In this document: positions 25,268 to 34,457 of the stretch, piece by piece | Layout: every line of letters begins with the position of its first letter | Numbering within the stretch: the first letter of the stretch is position 1 | Assembly (NCBI RefSeq): GCF_024138715.1 | Contig: NZ_CP092074.1 | Span: forward strand, 1,116,001-1,180,000 | Length of the DNA stretch: 64,000 bases | Reading direction: 5' to 3' | From: Emticicia sp. 21SJ11W-3 | GTDB taxonomy: Bacteria; Bacteroidota; Bacteroidia; Cytophagales; Spirosomataceae | Notes under the pieces: model-generated | Database searches by the model: none | Seen by the model: the letters and a program-made list of their open reading frames with translations, nothing else | Told to the model about the DNA's origin: nothing | Made by a program: the position numbers and the translations under genes

Positions 25268-25645
25268 TTAAAACGGCAGGTCGTCCTGTCCTTCTTCGGC
25301 AGAAACCAGAAACTCAGGTGCTGCAGGTTTACTGGCAACCGGTGCCGACTGCGCCGGAGCCGCATAATAAGGAGTTTCTGCTGAGGCCTCTTCTACTTTC
25401 CAGGCTCTTACGTCGGTATACCAGCGGCCGTTAAACTCGCGGCTTTCAAGGTCAAACGATACAGTTACATCTCTGCCTGCTACCAAAAGGCTTTCACTGA
25501 TTCTATCTCCCCAAGCCGAAATACATACTCTTTTGGGGTATTGGCCTTCGGTTTCAATTACAAAATCCTGCTTTTTCCAAACGCCATTTTTTCCTTGTCC
25601 TGTCTGTAGTGGCAACAACTGTACTATTTTACCTGTAATTTCCAT
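25268..25645 (-). CDS. DUF3127 (OB-fold) protein with SSB-like C-terminal tip
   Basis: 125-residue cytosolic protein. The start MEITGKIVQLLPLQTGQGKN and the WKKQDFVIE, SFDLESREFNGRWYTDVRAWKVE blocks match DUF3127, a Bacteroidetes family related to the SSB OB-fold. It then has a Pro/Ala-rich linker (about 85-112) and the acidic end EEGQDDLPF, which copies the D-D-x-P-F tip that single-strand DNA-binding proteins use to hold partners. This suggests DNA-binding or partner docking, but no test exists here. A TATCTTTG box (25677-25684) lies 32 nt upstream, and a terminator follows. Confidence 0.8.
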   Translation of the reverse strand: MEITGKIVQLLPLQTGQGKNGVWKKQDFVIETEGQYPKRVCISAWGDRISESLLVAGRDVTVSFDLESREFNGRWYTDVRAWKVEEASAETPYYAAPAQSAPVASKPAAPEFLVSAEEGQDDLPF

Positions 25646-25732
25646 CTCTTTAAAATTTTATTTCTGCTAAAGGCGACAAAGATACGAATCATAGGGCATA
25701 AATAAAACCGGCACTGCCAAAATACTAAACAC

Positions 25733-26731
25733 TTAAAAGGCAAAAATAAGAACCGATTTGTTTGATGCAGCAAAGCACCCTAAGCCATTTTTTATATTGG
25801 TGGGTATGGGTACCGGCTCTACAAACGGGTTGCCATCCTGCCGGTTGTTAATACGCACAGCCCTGTGATAATTGAAATAGTTCTTGTCGGTGTTTAGAAT
25901 TTCAAGGCGGATGATGCTCTTTTTGCCTGCATAACGGGTATAATAGCGCTGATTGTTTTCTGCTACTGCCTCGGTACCCGGGGTAATAATACCATTGGGG
26001 GTTGAGAGCAACTGCCCATCGCGGCTTGCATCGGTCTGGTATTGCTCCTGCCGGTTTTCTTCATCCCAATAACCGGTATAACTGATTGTTCTGATGAGGG
26101 TAGTCTGAGATTTATTGTCAGGAAAAGGAGTTAACACCATGGGCGCTTTTATTTCTGCTTTCATGGTATAGAAGTTTTCCTGCCCCGGTATGTCTTTCCA
26201 GTCAAAATTAATCCTGAAAGTAAGACGGGTAGGATTCACACGGAAGTCAGTAAGGGTGTCAATCTTGTATTTTACAATAGATGCGGCATCTTTTGGTACG
26301 GTACAGGCTGCCTCAATATTACCCATTGGTGCACTGGCTTTTATGGTGTAAGTTTCACCGGCAAGAATCGGGAACGACTTCGTGCCAAGCAAATAAACCT
26401 GCTGGGTTTTACTGTATGGTAATTCAGCCGACTGCCTTTTTGAGTTTGAGATACTTACTTTGGCATTTGCCACTGGCACGTTGGTCTGGTAGATGGTATC
26501 CTGGCCGACAACAGTATAGGTGTACCCGCTGTTTGGCTGAATACCCAGTAAAGGGTTTGATAGTGTTATTTTTACCAGAATGAGGGTGTCTTGCGGAGAA
26601 ATATAAGAATGCAGGACGAGTTTTCCGGCTCCTTGGGGTAGTTTGTCTTCAGGTACGGTAGTAATGAGGCTGTCGCAAGACAGCAATCCTGAACATAAAA
26701 TGACACCATATAAATAGGAAAGAAACTTCAT
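25733..26731 (-). CDS. DUF4249 domain lipoprotein, TonB-receptor partner
   Basis: 332-residue probable lipoprotein; the signal region ends in LLSCDS, a good lipobox with the acylated Cys at about residue 19. The family DUF4249 is found in Bacteroidetes directly after TonB-dependent receptors with a carboxypeptidase-like N-terminus, as here (8-nt gap). The role is probably as a surface or periplasmic accessory in uptake; the ligand is unknown. The start VPEDKLPQGAGKLVLHSYISPQD matches the family's usual N-terminal block. Confidence 0.85.
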   Translation of the reverse strand: MKFLSYLYGVILCSGLLSCDSLITTVPEDKLPQGAGKLVLHSYISPQDTLILVKITLSNPLLGIQPNSGYTYTVVGQDTIYQTNVPVANAKVSISNSKRQSAELPYSKTQQVYLLGTKSFPILAGETYTIKASAPMGNIEAACTVPKDAASIVKYKIDTLTDFRVNPTRLTFRINFDWKDIPGQENFYTMKAEIKAPMVLTPFPDNKSQTTLIRTISYTGYWDEENRQEQYQTDASRDGQLLSTPNGIITPGTEAVAENNQRYYTRYAGKKSIIRLEILNTDKNYFNYHRAVRINNRQDGNPFVEPVPIPTNIKNGLGCFAASNKSVLIFAF

Positions 26732-26739
26732 CAGTGTTG

Positions 26740-29136
26740 TCAGAATTTAAAATTATAAGAAAACGCCGGCACAATCGGGAACAACGAGTACTTCTTCAAT
26801 ACATTTTTTTCGGCCACGGTATTGTCTGAATAAGTTATGGTTTCGGTACTTATGTTATAAAAAAACGGATTCCTGCGGTTATATACATTGTAGAGGCTAA
26901 ATTCCCACGTGCGCTCATGGTGTTTAAGCTTTTTATGAAACTGAATACCGAAATCAAGCCTGTGGTATGGTTCTGCACGGTATGAGTTTTTTTCGCCATA
27001 TTCATTGGCATCCTGGCTGCTCCACTGTATCCGGTTAACAATGGCCGGGGTTCTTCTGGCACTATTGAACCGGTCAATGTAGGCGCTATAAGTGGCAACT
27101 GGTAAGGTAAGGGCATTACCTGTGCCATATACCCAGGTGCCTGATATTGTAATGCGTGGAGTGAGTTCATATATTCCTACCAGCGATAGGTCATGTCGGC
27201 GGTCATATTTGGGATAAAACTTTTTGCCGGCGTTCAGTTCAGGAAACTGCCAGAGTGTCCATGATAATGTGTAGCCAATCCATCCAGACATACGCCCTGA
27301 TTTACGTTGCAATAAAAATTCTCCGCCATAAGACCAGCCGTTTCCGGCTGTTACGTTGTTTTCCCAGTTTACTTCCTGCGCGCCAAGGCCGTCAAGGTTT
27401 AAGAATGTAGAACCTTCTTTATAGGCCAGTATATTACGCATATATTTATAATACCCCTCTACAGTAAGTGCCAGGTTTTGCTTAGGAAAGTCTTTGGCAA
27501 TGCCTGCAGCCACCTGCCTTGAGTTTTGCGGCGCTACCTTGCGGGTGGTAGGTACCCATAAATCGGTAGGCAGACCGATACCCGTGTTAGAAAGCAAATG
27601 AACAAACTGATTCATTTCTGCATAAGAGGCTTTGGCTGACAGGTTTTCGGCCAGTTTCAAGGCCGCAGAGATGCGGGGTTCGGGCCGCAGGTAACTCTTT
27701 TGTTGGGCAATAAAATAGCTGAGCCTTAGCCCTATATTCATTTTTAGCTGGTCGGTGGCTTTCCAGGTATCTTCTCCATAAATGCCAGATTCCATTACAT
27801 CAATCGGGCTGGCTTCACGCTCCAGGTTGGTCTGGCTGCTTTTGAGCACAATGGCCGACGGAATAAAACGATGACGTGTAACCGCCATGCCAATTCTGGC
27901 TGAGTGCTTAGGGTTGGGGAAATAATCAAAGTCACTCTTCAGGCCTATGTCGTTGATACGCGATTGATAATTCAGGGTGTAGTTGTCGCTACTGGTTTGA
28001 AAATCCTGATAATAACTGCCAATACCAAATTGATAACTACTAAGAATAAAAGAGGTATTGGCAAACAGTTTTTCATTAAACAGGTGATTCCAGCGGAGCG
28101 TGGTAGTAATGTTACCCCAGTTTAGGTCTGAATCATTCTTTTCGGTATCTGTTTTTGACTTGCTGTAAAATTTATCTCTGCCAAAATAGGCGCTGGCATA
28201 AACCTTGTCTTTGCGGCCGAAATCGTAGTTCAGTTTGGCATTGAGGTCATAGAAATAATAACCGCCGTCATCCTGAGTTCCGGCATCTGACTGCGCCTTG
28301 ATAAACGGCCTGGCCACTACATCAAGGTAGGTTCTGCGGCCTGAAATTAAAAACGATGATTTGCCTTTTCTGATGGGCCCTTCAAGAGTCAGCCTTGACG
28401 ATATCAGACCAATGCCGCCTTCGCCATGCAGTTTCTCCTTATTGCCTTCTTTCATGTTTAAGTCAATCACTGACGATAACCTGCCGCCATATCTGGCGGG
28501 GAATCCGCCTTTGGTGAGTTCCACACTTTTCAGCGCATCGCCGTTAAAAGTAGAAAAGAAACCAAAAAGATGATTGGCGTTGTACACAATGGCGTCGTCT
28601 AATATAATCAGGTTCTGATCTGCGCCTCCTCCCCGCACATAAATGCCCGACTGGCCTTCGGAGCCTTTCTGTACTCCGGGCATTAGTTGCAGCACCTTTA
28701 GTACATCTTTTTCGCCTAAAAAAGCAGGTATTTTTTTGATTTGCTGCACAGGCAGGTCTATACTGCTCATCTGAGGCGTTTCGCTTACTTTATCTTGTTG
28801 TCTTCTGGCCGACACCATCACTTCCTGCAACTGATTAGCTGTTTCCATCTCAATGTTCAACTCCAGGTTTTTCAGAAGGCTTAACTGTTTTTCAACTCGT
28901 TTGTAACCAACCATCGAGAAAATAAGTGTCAGGCTGTCAGAAGCTGAAATCGTAAGTGAGTAAAATCCATAGGTATTTGAAGCTGTGGCGATTGACGAAT
29001 TCGGTAAATACACATTTACACCTATCAGTTGTTCCTGGCTTCCTTTTTCGCGGATATACCCGCTCACAGTAAATTTATTCTGAGCAGAAGCAATAGCAGT
29101 AACCATCAAGAGCAAAATGGTAAATTTAAAGCTCAT
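26740..29136 (-). CDS. TonB-dependent receptor with carboxypeptidase-regulatory-like N-terminus
   Basis: 798-residue outer membrane receptor. Signal peptide (MSFKFTILLLMVTAIASA) is followed by a CarboxypepD_reg-like domain (about 22-105, SGYIREKGSQEQLIGVNVYL). The plug domain comes next (about 120-230), with LPVQQIKKIPAFLGEKDVLKVLQ, GIYVRGGGADQNLIILD and KGGFPARYGGRLSSVID. The 22-strand barrel ends in SYNFKF with terminal Phe. Energy comes from TonB/ExbBD. The ligand is unknown; it is paired with DUF4249, not SusD, so glycan uptake of the Sus type is unlikely. It is divergent from nothing near; a 130-nt gap separates it from the lipid kinase gene. Confidence 0.92.
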   Translation of the reverse strand: MSFKFTILLLMVTAIASAQNKFTVSGYIREKGSQEQLIGVNVYLPNSSIATASNTYGFYSLTISASDSLTLIFSMVGYKRVEKQLSLLKNLELNIEMETANQLQEVMVSARRQQDKVSETPQMSSIDLPVQQIKKIPAFLGEKDVLKVLQLMPGVQKGSEGQSGIYVRGGGADQNLIILDDAIVYNANHLFGFFSTFNGDALKSVELTKGGFPARYGGRLSSVIDLNMKEGNKEKLHGEGGIGLISSRLTLEGPIRKGKSSFLISGRRTYLDVVARPFIKAQSDAGTQDDGGYYFYDLNAKLNYDFGRKDKVYASAYFGRDKFYSKSKTDTEKNDSDLNWGNITTTLRWNHLFNEKLFANTSFILSSYQFGIGSYYQDFQTSSDNYTLNYQSRINDIGLKSDFDYFPNPKHSARIGMAVTRHRFIPSAIVLKSSQTNLEREASPIDVMESGIYGEDTWKATDQLKMNIGLRLSYFIAQQKSYLRPEPRISAALKLAENLSAKASYAEMNQFVHLLSNTGIGLPTDLWVPTTRKVAPQNSRQVAAGIAKDFPKQNLALTVEGYYKYMRNILAYKEGSTFLNLDGLGAQEVNWENNVTAGNGWSYGGEFLLQRKSGRMSGWIGYTLSWTLWQFPELNAGKKFYPKYDRRHDLSLVGIYELTPRITISGTWVYGTGNALTLPVATYSAYIDRFNSARRTPAIVNRIQWSSQDANEYGEKNSYRAEPYHRLDFGIQFHKKLKHHERTWEFSLYNVYNRRNPFFYNISTETITYSDNTVAEKNVLKKYSLFPIVPAFSYNFKF

Positions 29137-29266
29137 GGTTTAGGGTTTGTCTTTGGGGTGTTTATGGTTAATAAACGTAATTCAGAGCAATATATTGACA
29201 ATATACTCATTTTTGAAGGATATTTTGATGCAGTTATAGAGGAAAAAGAAGCAACTGTTTATTTGC

Positions 29267-30157
29267 TTACACAACCAGAGGCAATCTGTTTCCTAATGTT
29301 TCTACCTGCAAAGGGCTTTGTCCTTTGGTTTCGCCGTCAATTACCAGCATGAATGGGTCGGCATCAATGTTGAATTTTCTGGCCTTCCGGTAAACAACCA
29401 AAGAGGAATGAATGTGCCTGCCCGAGAAAATTAAAGGAAACAGCCGCAGCAGATGAAAAAACGAAACATGCTTAATTACCAGTACATCCAGCAGGCCATC
29501 ATCCAGAACCGCAAGCGGGGCAATTTTCATAGCCTTGCCTGTGTGTTGTGTATTACAGGCCAGCACAAAACTGAAATCTCCGGCAAAGACTTCATCGTCA
29601 ACCGTTACAGTTGCCTTGAACGAAGGATTCCTGAAAATATGAAAGATGGCTCCCACGCTGTATCTTAAGCCACCCAGCCAGCGTAGTTGCTCTGCTGTTT
29701 TATTAATATCTGATACCAGCCCCCAGCCAATAATATTAAAACCGTAGCTCATTTGTTCCGGAGCCGGTGCCGTCGGAAAAGTGGCTTTGAAAATGTCAAT
29801 GTGCTTAATGTTGTTTTGTCTGAATTTTGCAAGCGAACTATCCCAGTCAAGATTTTTCAGGTCGTGGTTCAATGCTTTGCCACCACCACAGGGAAACAAC
29901 AGAATAGGGGGTAGAGAAGTTTTTTCGGCCAGGGCATTACATATTTCGTGCATGGTGCCGTCGCCTCCAAAAACAATAATTTTTTCGTAGGGAGTCAGGT
30001 CTTCATTATGCAGAAAGTGAATAAAATGCCCTCTGTACTCACTCACAATGGTTGTATAATCGTAATTATCCAGTTGTTTTTTCAGGTACTCGCTGGCGGC
30101 CAGGCTTTTACCCGTACCCGAAAAGGGGTTTACAAGCAAAAGGAGTTTTTTGCACAT
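29267..30157 (-). CDS. Diacylglycerol/lipid kinase family protein (YegS/BmrU-like)
   Basis: 296-residue cytosolic kinase of the DAGK catalytic family, phosphorylating a diacylglycerol or related lipid. Motifs are LLVNPFSGTGKSLA at the N-terminus (the usual NP-x-SG), and FGGDGTMHEICNAL with the nucleotide-binding GGDGT. The C-terminal half has the NTQHTGKAMKIAPLAVLDDGLLDVLVI block typical of YegS-like proteins. The exact lipid is not known. The gene is divergent from the PhoD-like phosphatase gene. Confidence 0.9.
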   Translation of the reverse strand: MCKKLLLLVNPFSGTGKSLAASEYLKKQLDNYDYTTIVSEYRGHFIHFLHNEDLTPYEKIIVFGGDGTMHEICNALAEKTSLPPILLFPCGGGKALNHDLKNLDWDSSLAKFRQNNIKHIDIFKATFPTAPAPEQMSYGFNIIGWGLVSDINKTAEQLRWLGGLRYSVGAIFHIFRNPSFKATVTVDDEVFAGDFSFVLACNTQHTGKAMKIAPLAVLDDGLLDVLVIKHVSFFHLLRLFPLIFSGRHIHSSLVVYRKARKFNIDADPFMLVIDGETKGQSPLQVETLGNRLPLVV

Positions 30158-30195
30158 TTTACAGAAGGTTAATATAAGGGTTCTATTGAATAGGT

Positions 30196-30203
30196 TAAAT
30201 TTG
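30196..30203 (+). promoter_or_regulatory. Possible -7 box (TAAATTTG) for the PhoD-like gene
   Basis: TAAATTTG fits TAnnTTTG and is 33 nt before the chosen start. No good -33 element is visible. Confidence 0.3.
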
Positions 30204-30236
30204 TATCGATTCTTTCAACAATCAATTATTAATATT

Positions 30237-31556
30237 ATGATAAAAAAATTAAATCTGCTATTATTTGCAGGCCTAATTAGTGTATCTACCCTGATGGCAC
30301 AGATACAGTCTGGCCCTATGCTTGGGTATTCAGAAATGAGAGAAGTGCTGCTATGGGTACAAACTAAAAAGGAGGCATCTGTGAAATTTGTGTATTGGGA
30401 CAAAACAAAGCCCGCAATAAAGTATGCAACGGAAGAGTTTAAAACCACTAAATCAGATGCTTTTGTTGCCAGACTAATTGCAGACCAGGTGTTGCCGGGA
30501 AAAAAATACGCATACGAGGTATGGATAGATAAAAAGAAAGTGGCGCTCAGTTATCCGCTTGAGTTTCAGACCCAGGCGCTCTGGCAATGGCGTACCGACC
30601 CTCCGGCCTTTAAGTTTGCGGTGGGTAGCTGTGCTTATATTAATGAAACAGAATTTGACCGCCCGGGTACGCCTTATGGTTCTGAGTATGAAATTTTTAC
30701 GAGTATCTATCAATCAAAGCCCGATTTTATGTTGTGGAGCGGCGATAATATTTATCTCCGTGAGCCAGACTGGAACACCAAAACGGGTATCATGAAACGC
30801 TATACCCATACGCGCTCATTACCTGAAATGCAGCCCTTGCTAGGTAGTATTCACAACTATGCTATCTGGGACGACCACGATTTTGGCCCTAACGATGCCG
30901 ACAGAGGTTTTGTAAGTAAAAAACAAACCCTTGATGCCTTTAAGCTTTTCTGGGGTAACCTCAATTATACCTTTAAGGATGAAGGCGTAACGGGGTCTTT
31001 TCAATGGGCAGACTGCCAGTTCTTCCTTATGGACGACCGCTGGTGGAGAACGCCTAACGACCGTACTACCGGAGGCAGAGAGTATTTTGGGCAAAAGCAG
31101 ATTCAATGGCTGGTAGATGCCCTTAAGTTCTCAAATGCACCGTTTAAATTTGTTATAGTTGGCGGGCAGGTAGGTAATCCGGCTAAGATATTCGAGAATT
31201 TTGTCAATTATGAAGAAGAACGCAACCAGTTGTTTGAACTCATTACCAAAGAAAAAATACCCGGGGTAATCTTTATCAGTGGTGACCGCCACTGGACAGC
31301 CCTGACAAAAGTAGACCGCCCCGGCACTTATCCATTATATGACCTTACTATTTCTGCGCTTACCTCTGGCCCCTCAAAACCAGTAAAGGAAGAAGCTGAT
31401 AGCCCTTATGTTGAAGGCACCACAGTTACCAAACACAATTACGGGTTGCTTGAAATATCAGGCAAACGCACAGACCGCGTGCTGAAGATTAATGTGCTTG
31501 ATAAAGACGGTAAAGAACTCTGGACCAGAGAAATAAAAGCCAGTGAATTGAAATAA
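30237..31556 (+). CDS. Secreted PhoD-like alkaline phosphatase
   Basis: Exported metallophosphoesterase of the PhoD family (phosphodiesterase/phosphatase with Fe/Ca centre). The internal ATG is preferred: it gives a signal peptide (MIKKLNLLLFAGLISVSTL then MAQ). An N-terminal FN3-like domain covers about 25-110. The metal motifs are KFAVGSCAYINE, LWSGDNIYL, AIWDDHDFGPNDAD and ISGDRHW, all in order. The late GPSKPVKEE region is typical of the Bacteroidetes group. It may scavenge phosphate from phosphoesters. It starts divergently from the lipid kinase gene and ends at a hairpin terminator. Confidence 0.9.
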   Translation: MIKKLNLLLFAGLISVSTLMAQIQSGPMLGYSEMREVLLWVQTKKEASVKFVYWDKTKPAIKYATEEFKTTKSDAFVARLIADQVLPGKKYAYEVWIDKKKVALSYPLEFQTQALWQWRTDPPAFKFAVGSCAYINETEFDRPGTPYGSEYEIFTSIYQSKPDFMLWSGDNIYLREPDWNTKTGIMKRYTHTRSLPEMQPLLGSIHNYAIWDDHDFGPNDADRGFVSKKQTLDAFKLFWGNLNYTFKDEGVTGSFQWADCQFFLMDDRWWRTPNDRTTGGREYFGQKQIQWLVDALKFSNAPFKFVIVGGQVGNPAKIFENFVNYEEERNQLFELITKEKIPGVIFISGDRHWTALTKVDRPGTYPLYDLTISALTSGPSKPVKEEADSPYVEGTTVTKHNYGLLEISGKRTDRVLKINVLDKDGKELWTREIKASELK

Positions 31557-31577
31557 TTTCCAGAATCAGTAATTAGA

Positions 31578-31608
31578 AAGGCCACATCCAGTTACGTGGC
31601 CTTTTTCT
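31578..31608 (+). terminator. Terminator after the PhoD-like gene
   Basis: AAAGGCCAC / GTGGCCTTT stem of 9 bp with a 9-nt loop, followed by a T run, 21 nt after the stop. Confidence 0.8.
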
Positions 31609-31716
31609 TTTCTTAGGTGTTATAACCCGGGCCTGGTTTTTTTCTGAATCTTTATTGTACTATTTTTAGAGCCGTAAAAGTTATCGGGGTATTTAAGTAT
31701 CAAATCATTTCCAAAT

Positions 31717-33225
31717 ATGAGCACAGCTGGGTCTAATAAAGAGCTTCTTGTTGAGAAACTACGTGAAATTGATAATAAAGAGGCGTCTTTATGGTTTTTT
31801 GTGCTTTTAAAAGAGCTGATAGAAGTAACCAATGTAGGCATAGACGACCCCAGAATCGTTTTTTCTGTCAGAAAAGACAAAGCAATTTCGGCCAATATCA
31901 ATAACTATGTGGCTTTGGATTTCAGACGCAAAAAGGGCTTATGGTATGATATTATACTCTGTAAACGCCATGAACAACTATTTGCCAGGTACGAAACCAT
32001 TGAATTATCGCCCCTTAATAACCCCGATTATCTGTATGCCCATATACCTTTTGAACAAAAGCATATCATTGAAGACATCAAGATAAGAAGTGCCTGGCAT
32101 GAGTGTCTGGAAGAACTGAAAGCCATGGCCATTTCAAGCGCACGTAAAGAGCGGCACAATCAGTACATCTACCAAATAGCAGAAAATGAAAATTTAAGAA
32201 ACGAGCTTTTCTGGGAAATTGGCACCTCTGATACCACCTCTGAAATAACTGATAACAACCCGCTGCTGTTGAACGAAACAGAAGTAAATTATGCGCCAAA
32301 GCTGAATATACCACCAAATTTGGTTTTTTATGGCCCCCCGGGCACAGGTAAAACATTTGAAGCAAGAAACATTGCGGGCAGCGCCGTTGCTCAGTTCATA
32401 GCATTTCATCAGTCGTACAGTTATGAAGAGTTCATAGAAGGTTTAAGACCCATTGCACGGGGCGGGCAGGTATATTATGAGGTAGTAAAGGGCATTTTTT
32501 ATAAGGCCTGCCTGGAAGCATTAAAAATGGCGGGATATTCCGGCTTTGAGGCCTGTATGAAGGATACCAGAGAAAACCGCGCCGGAAGATTTGAAAAAGC
32601 CGGAAGCTATGTGCTGATTATTGATGAATTGAACCGGGCGAATTTATCAAAGGTATTTGGTGAACTGATAACCCTGATAGAACCAGATAAGCGGCTGGGC
32701 GCCGAAAATGAACTATCACTGGTGTTGCCTTACTCGCAGGAGATGTTTGGAGTGCCTGGTAATCTGCACATTATAGGCACTATGAATACGGCCGACCGCT
32801 CCATTGCATTGCTGGATCTGGCTTTACGTCGCCGGTTTGAGTTTAAGGAATTAATGCCGAAGCCCTTTTTGCTGAAGACCATAGAGGATATTGACTTAAG
32901 CAGGTTACTGGAAAAAATTAACCAGAGAATAGCGTTTTTGCTCGACAGAAATCATACCTTAGGCCATGCTTATTTTTTAGGAGTAGATACTGCTGATGAA
33001 TTAGCAGGTGTGTTTCATAAAAAGGTTATTCCGTTATTACAAGAGTATTTTTATAACGATTGGGAGAAGATACGTCTGATTCTTGGGTCAGGGGTTATTT
33101 TAAGAGAGACCATAAAAACCAAAGGTATTTTTGGCACTAATCTAGATAATTTTGACGACGAAACTTACCGATACCTGGTAAATCAGGAGCTGACAGCAGA
33201 AAGTCTGAAACAGATATACCAATAA
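31717..33225 (+). CDS. Orphan McrB-like AAA+ NTPase
   Basis: 502-residue protein. The N-terminal about 195 residues are unrecognised, followed by a McrB-type AAA+ module: Walker A GPPGTGKT (206-213), the McrB-family block FHQSYSYEEFIEGLRP (230-245), Walker B LIIDELNRAN (300-309), the MNTADRSI signature (356-363) and an arginine-rich RRRF (371-374). In McrBC systems this GTPase drives the McrC nuclease to cut modified DNA. No McrC-like gene is adjacent: upstream is PhoD, downstream the convergent menC. It therefore stands alone, either a degenerate remnant, a different AAA+ function, or one acting with a distant partner. Many McrB-like orphans are found in defence regions, but this neighbourhood is not one. 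Confidence 0.85.
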   Translation: MSTAGSNKELLVEKLREIDNKEASLWFFVLLKELIEVTNVGIDDPRIVFSVRKDKAISANINNYVALDFRRKKGLWYDIILCKRHEQLFARYETIELSPLNNPDYLYAHIPFEQKHIIEDIKIRSAWHECLEELKAMAISSARKERHNQYIYQIAENENLRNELFWEIGTSDTTSEITDNNPLLLNETEVNYAPKLNIPPNLVFYGPPGTGKTFEARNIAGSAVAQFIAFHQSYSYEEFIEGLRPIARGGQVYYEVVKGIFYKACLEALKMAGYSGFEACMKDTRENRAGRFEKAGSYVLIIDELNRANLSKVFGELITLIEPDKRLGAENELSLVLPYSQEMFGVPGNLHIIGTMNTADRSIALLDLALRRRFEFKELMPKPFLLKTIEDIDLSRLLEKINQRIAFLLDRNHTLGHAYFLGVDTADELAGVFHKKVIPLLQEYFYNDWEKIRLILGSGVILRETIKTKGIFGTNLDNFDDETYRYLVNQELTAESLKQIYQ

Positions 33226-33247
33226 TAAATGGCACACTGCCCAAGCT

Positions 33248-34336
33248 TTATAAGCCAATGGTGCTCAAATCCCAGGCTTTGGTGGTGTCAAACCTTAAGT
33301 TTCCGTTTTCAACAATCAATGGGCTGTCAACATTATTATGGTACAATGCGCCTGTTCCCAAACCCTGTGGTAGCGTGTTTTTATACTCGGCCGTAAACTG
33401 TGCTATGGCATTCAGGCCGATGTTAGATTCTAATGCAGAGGTTACCCACCAGCCAATTTGTAGTCTGGTGGCAATTTCAATCCATTCGCGGCAGTGTTGC
33501 AGGCCTCCCAACAGGGTGGGTTTTAAAATAATATATTGAGGCTTTATTTTTTTTAGCAACTGCATTTTATGTACGTATTCACTTACACCAATCAGTTCTT
33601 CATCCAGGGCAACAGGTACCGGGCTTTTTTCAATTAAAGCAGCCATTGCCTCTGGTTGTCCTGCTTTAATGGGTTGTTCTATGCTATGCAGCTGGTAGGT
33701 ACCTAAACGAGCTAGTTTGAGTGCTGCTTCAGCCACACTAAAAGCTCCGTTGGCATCAACCCGCAGGCTAATTTGCCCGGCCGTAAATTTTTCTCTTATA
33801 AAAGCCAGAATACTTAGTTCATCTTCAAAATTAATAGCTCCAATTTTTAACTTTAAAGTATCAAATCCGCCATTTAGTTTTTCTTCAACCTGCTGCAACA
33901 TAAACGCTTTACTACCCATCCATACAAGACCATTGATAGGTATAGCTCTTTTGCCAGCCGAAAAATCATTTTCAAAAATAATTCTTCGGCCGCCATTCAT
34001 TAGATCAAGCAGGGCGGTTTCGAATCCGAATTTTACAGATGGATAAGCATCATCAATAAGCTGAGAAAGAATAATATTCAGATTCCAGGGGAAAATCTCC
34101 AGGTCTAGGCTGTCAAAAGTAACGCAGGTGTTATGAATCACCTCTTCCAGATTGGGCACATGGTCTATGCTCAGCCCTTGTAGAGGTGCAATTTCACCCA
34201 CACCGAAAACCCCCGGATTTTCAGTATCTTCGATTTTTAAGTAGTACGTTTCTTTTTCTGTGTAAACACCGCGTGAAGTTCCGGCTTCGAACTTGAATTT
34301 CAATAAGTGTTTAGACCATTTAGCTTTCAGCCCCAT
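33248..34336 (-). CDS. menC: o-Succinylbenzoate synthase
   Basis: Enolase-superfamily enzyme that dehydrates SHCHC to o-succinylbenzoate in menaquinone synthesis. The pair LKLKIG (K162/K164) is the catalytic Lys motif, metal ligands are D194 (VDAN), E220 (SIEQP) and D245 (LDEE), and K272 sits in ILKPTLLGG. The block WWVTSALESNIGLNAIAQ is typical of MenC rather than of dipeptide epimerases. The 362-residue length is normal. Other men genes are not here. It is convergent with the McrB-like gene (22-nt gap) and divergent from lpxK. Confidence 0.88.
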   Translation of the reverse strand: MGLKAKWSKHLLKFKFEAGTSRGVYTEKETYYLKIEDTENPGVFGVGEIAPLQGLSIDHVPNLEEVIHNTCVTFDSLDLEIFPWNLNIILSQLIDDAYPSVKFGFETALLDLMNGGRRIIFENDFSAGKRAIPINGLVWMGSKAFMLQQVEEKLNGGFDTLKLKIGAINFEDELSILAFIREKFTAGQISLRVDANGAFSVAEAALKLARLGTYQLHSIEQPIKAGQPEAMAALIEKSPVPVALDEELIGVSEYVHKMQLLKKIKPQYIILKPTLLGGLQHCREWIEIATRLQIGWWVTSALESNIGLNAIAQFTAEYKNTLPQGLGTGALYHNNVDSPLIVENGNLRFDTTKAWDLSTIGL

Positions 34337-34356
34337 TGAAAAATGCTTAATTTTGG

Positions 34357-34364
34357 CAAAAGTA
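34357..34364 (-). promoter_or_regulatory. Possible -7 box (TACTTTTG) for menC
   Basis: Minus strand reads TACTTTTG, a TAnnTTTG match, 21 nt before the menC start. A spaced -33 TTG is not evident. Confidence 0.3.
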
Positions 34365-34457
34365 CAGAAAGTTTTATTTTTTACTCTACAGATTACCCGT
34401 TTTGTGCCTTATTCTTATTAAGCGATATTAAAAGCACAAGCACTATAAGAATTTTAC

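Noticed and set aside
33226-34336. A McrC partner right after the McrB-like gene
   Set aside because: The next gene is menC on the opposite strand; no nuclease motif was found on either side.
33248-34336. Dipeptide epimerase as alternative to menC
   Set aside because: The WWVTSALESNIGLNA and ILKPTLLGG blocks fit OSB synthase better.
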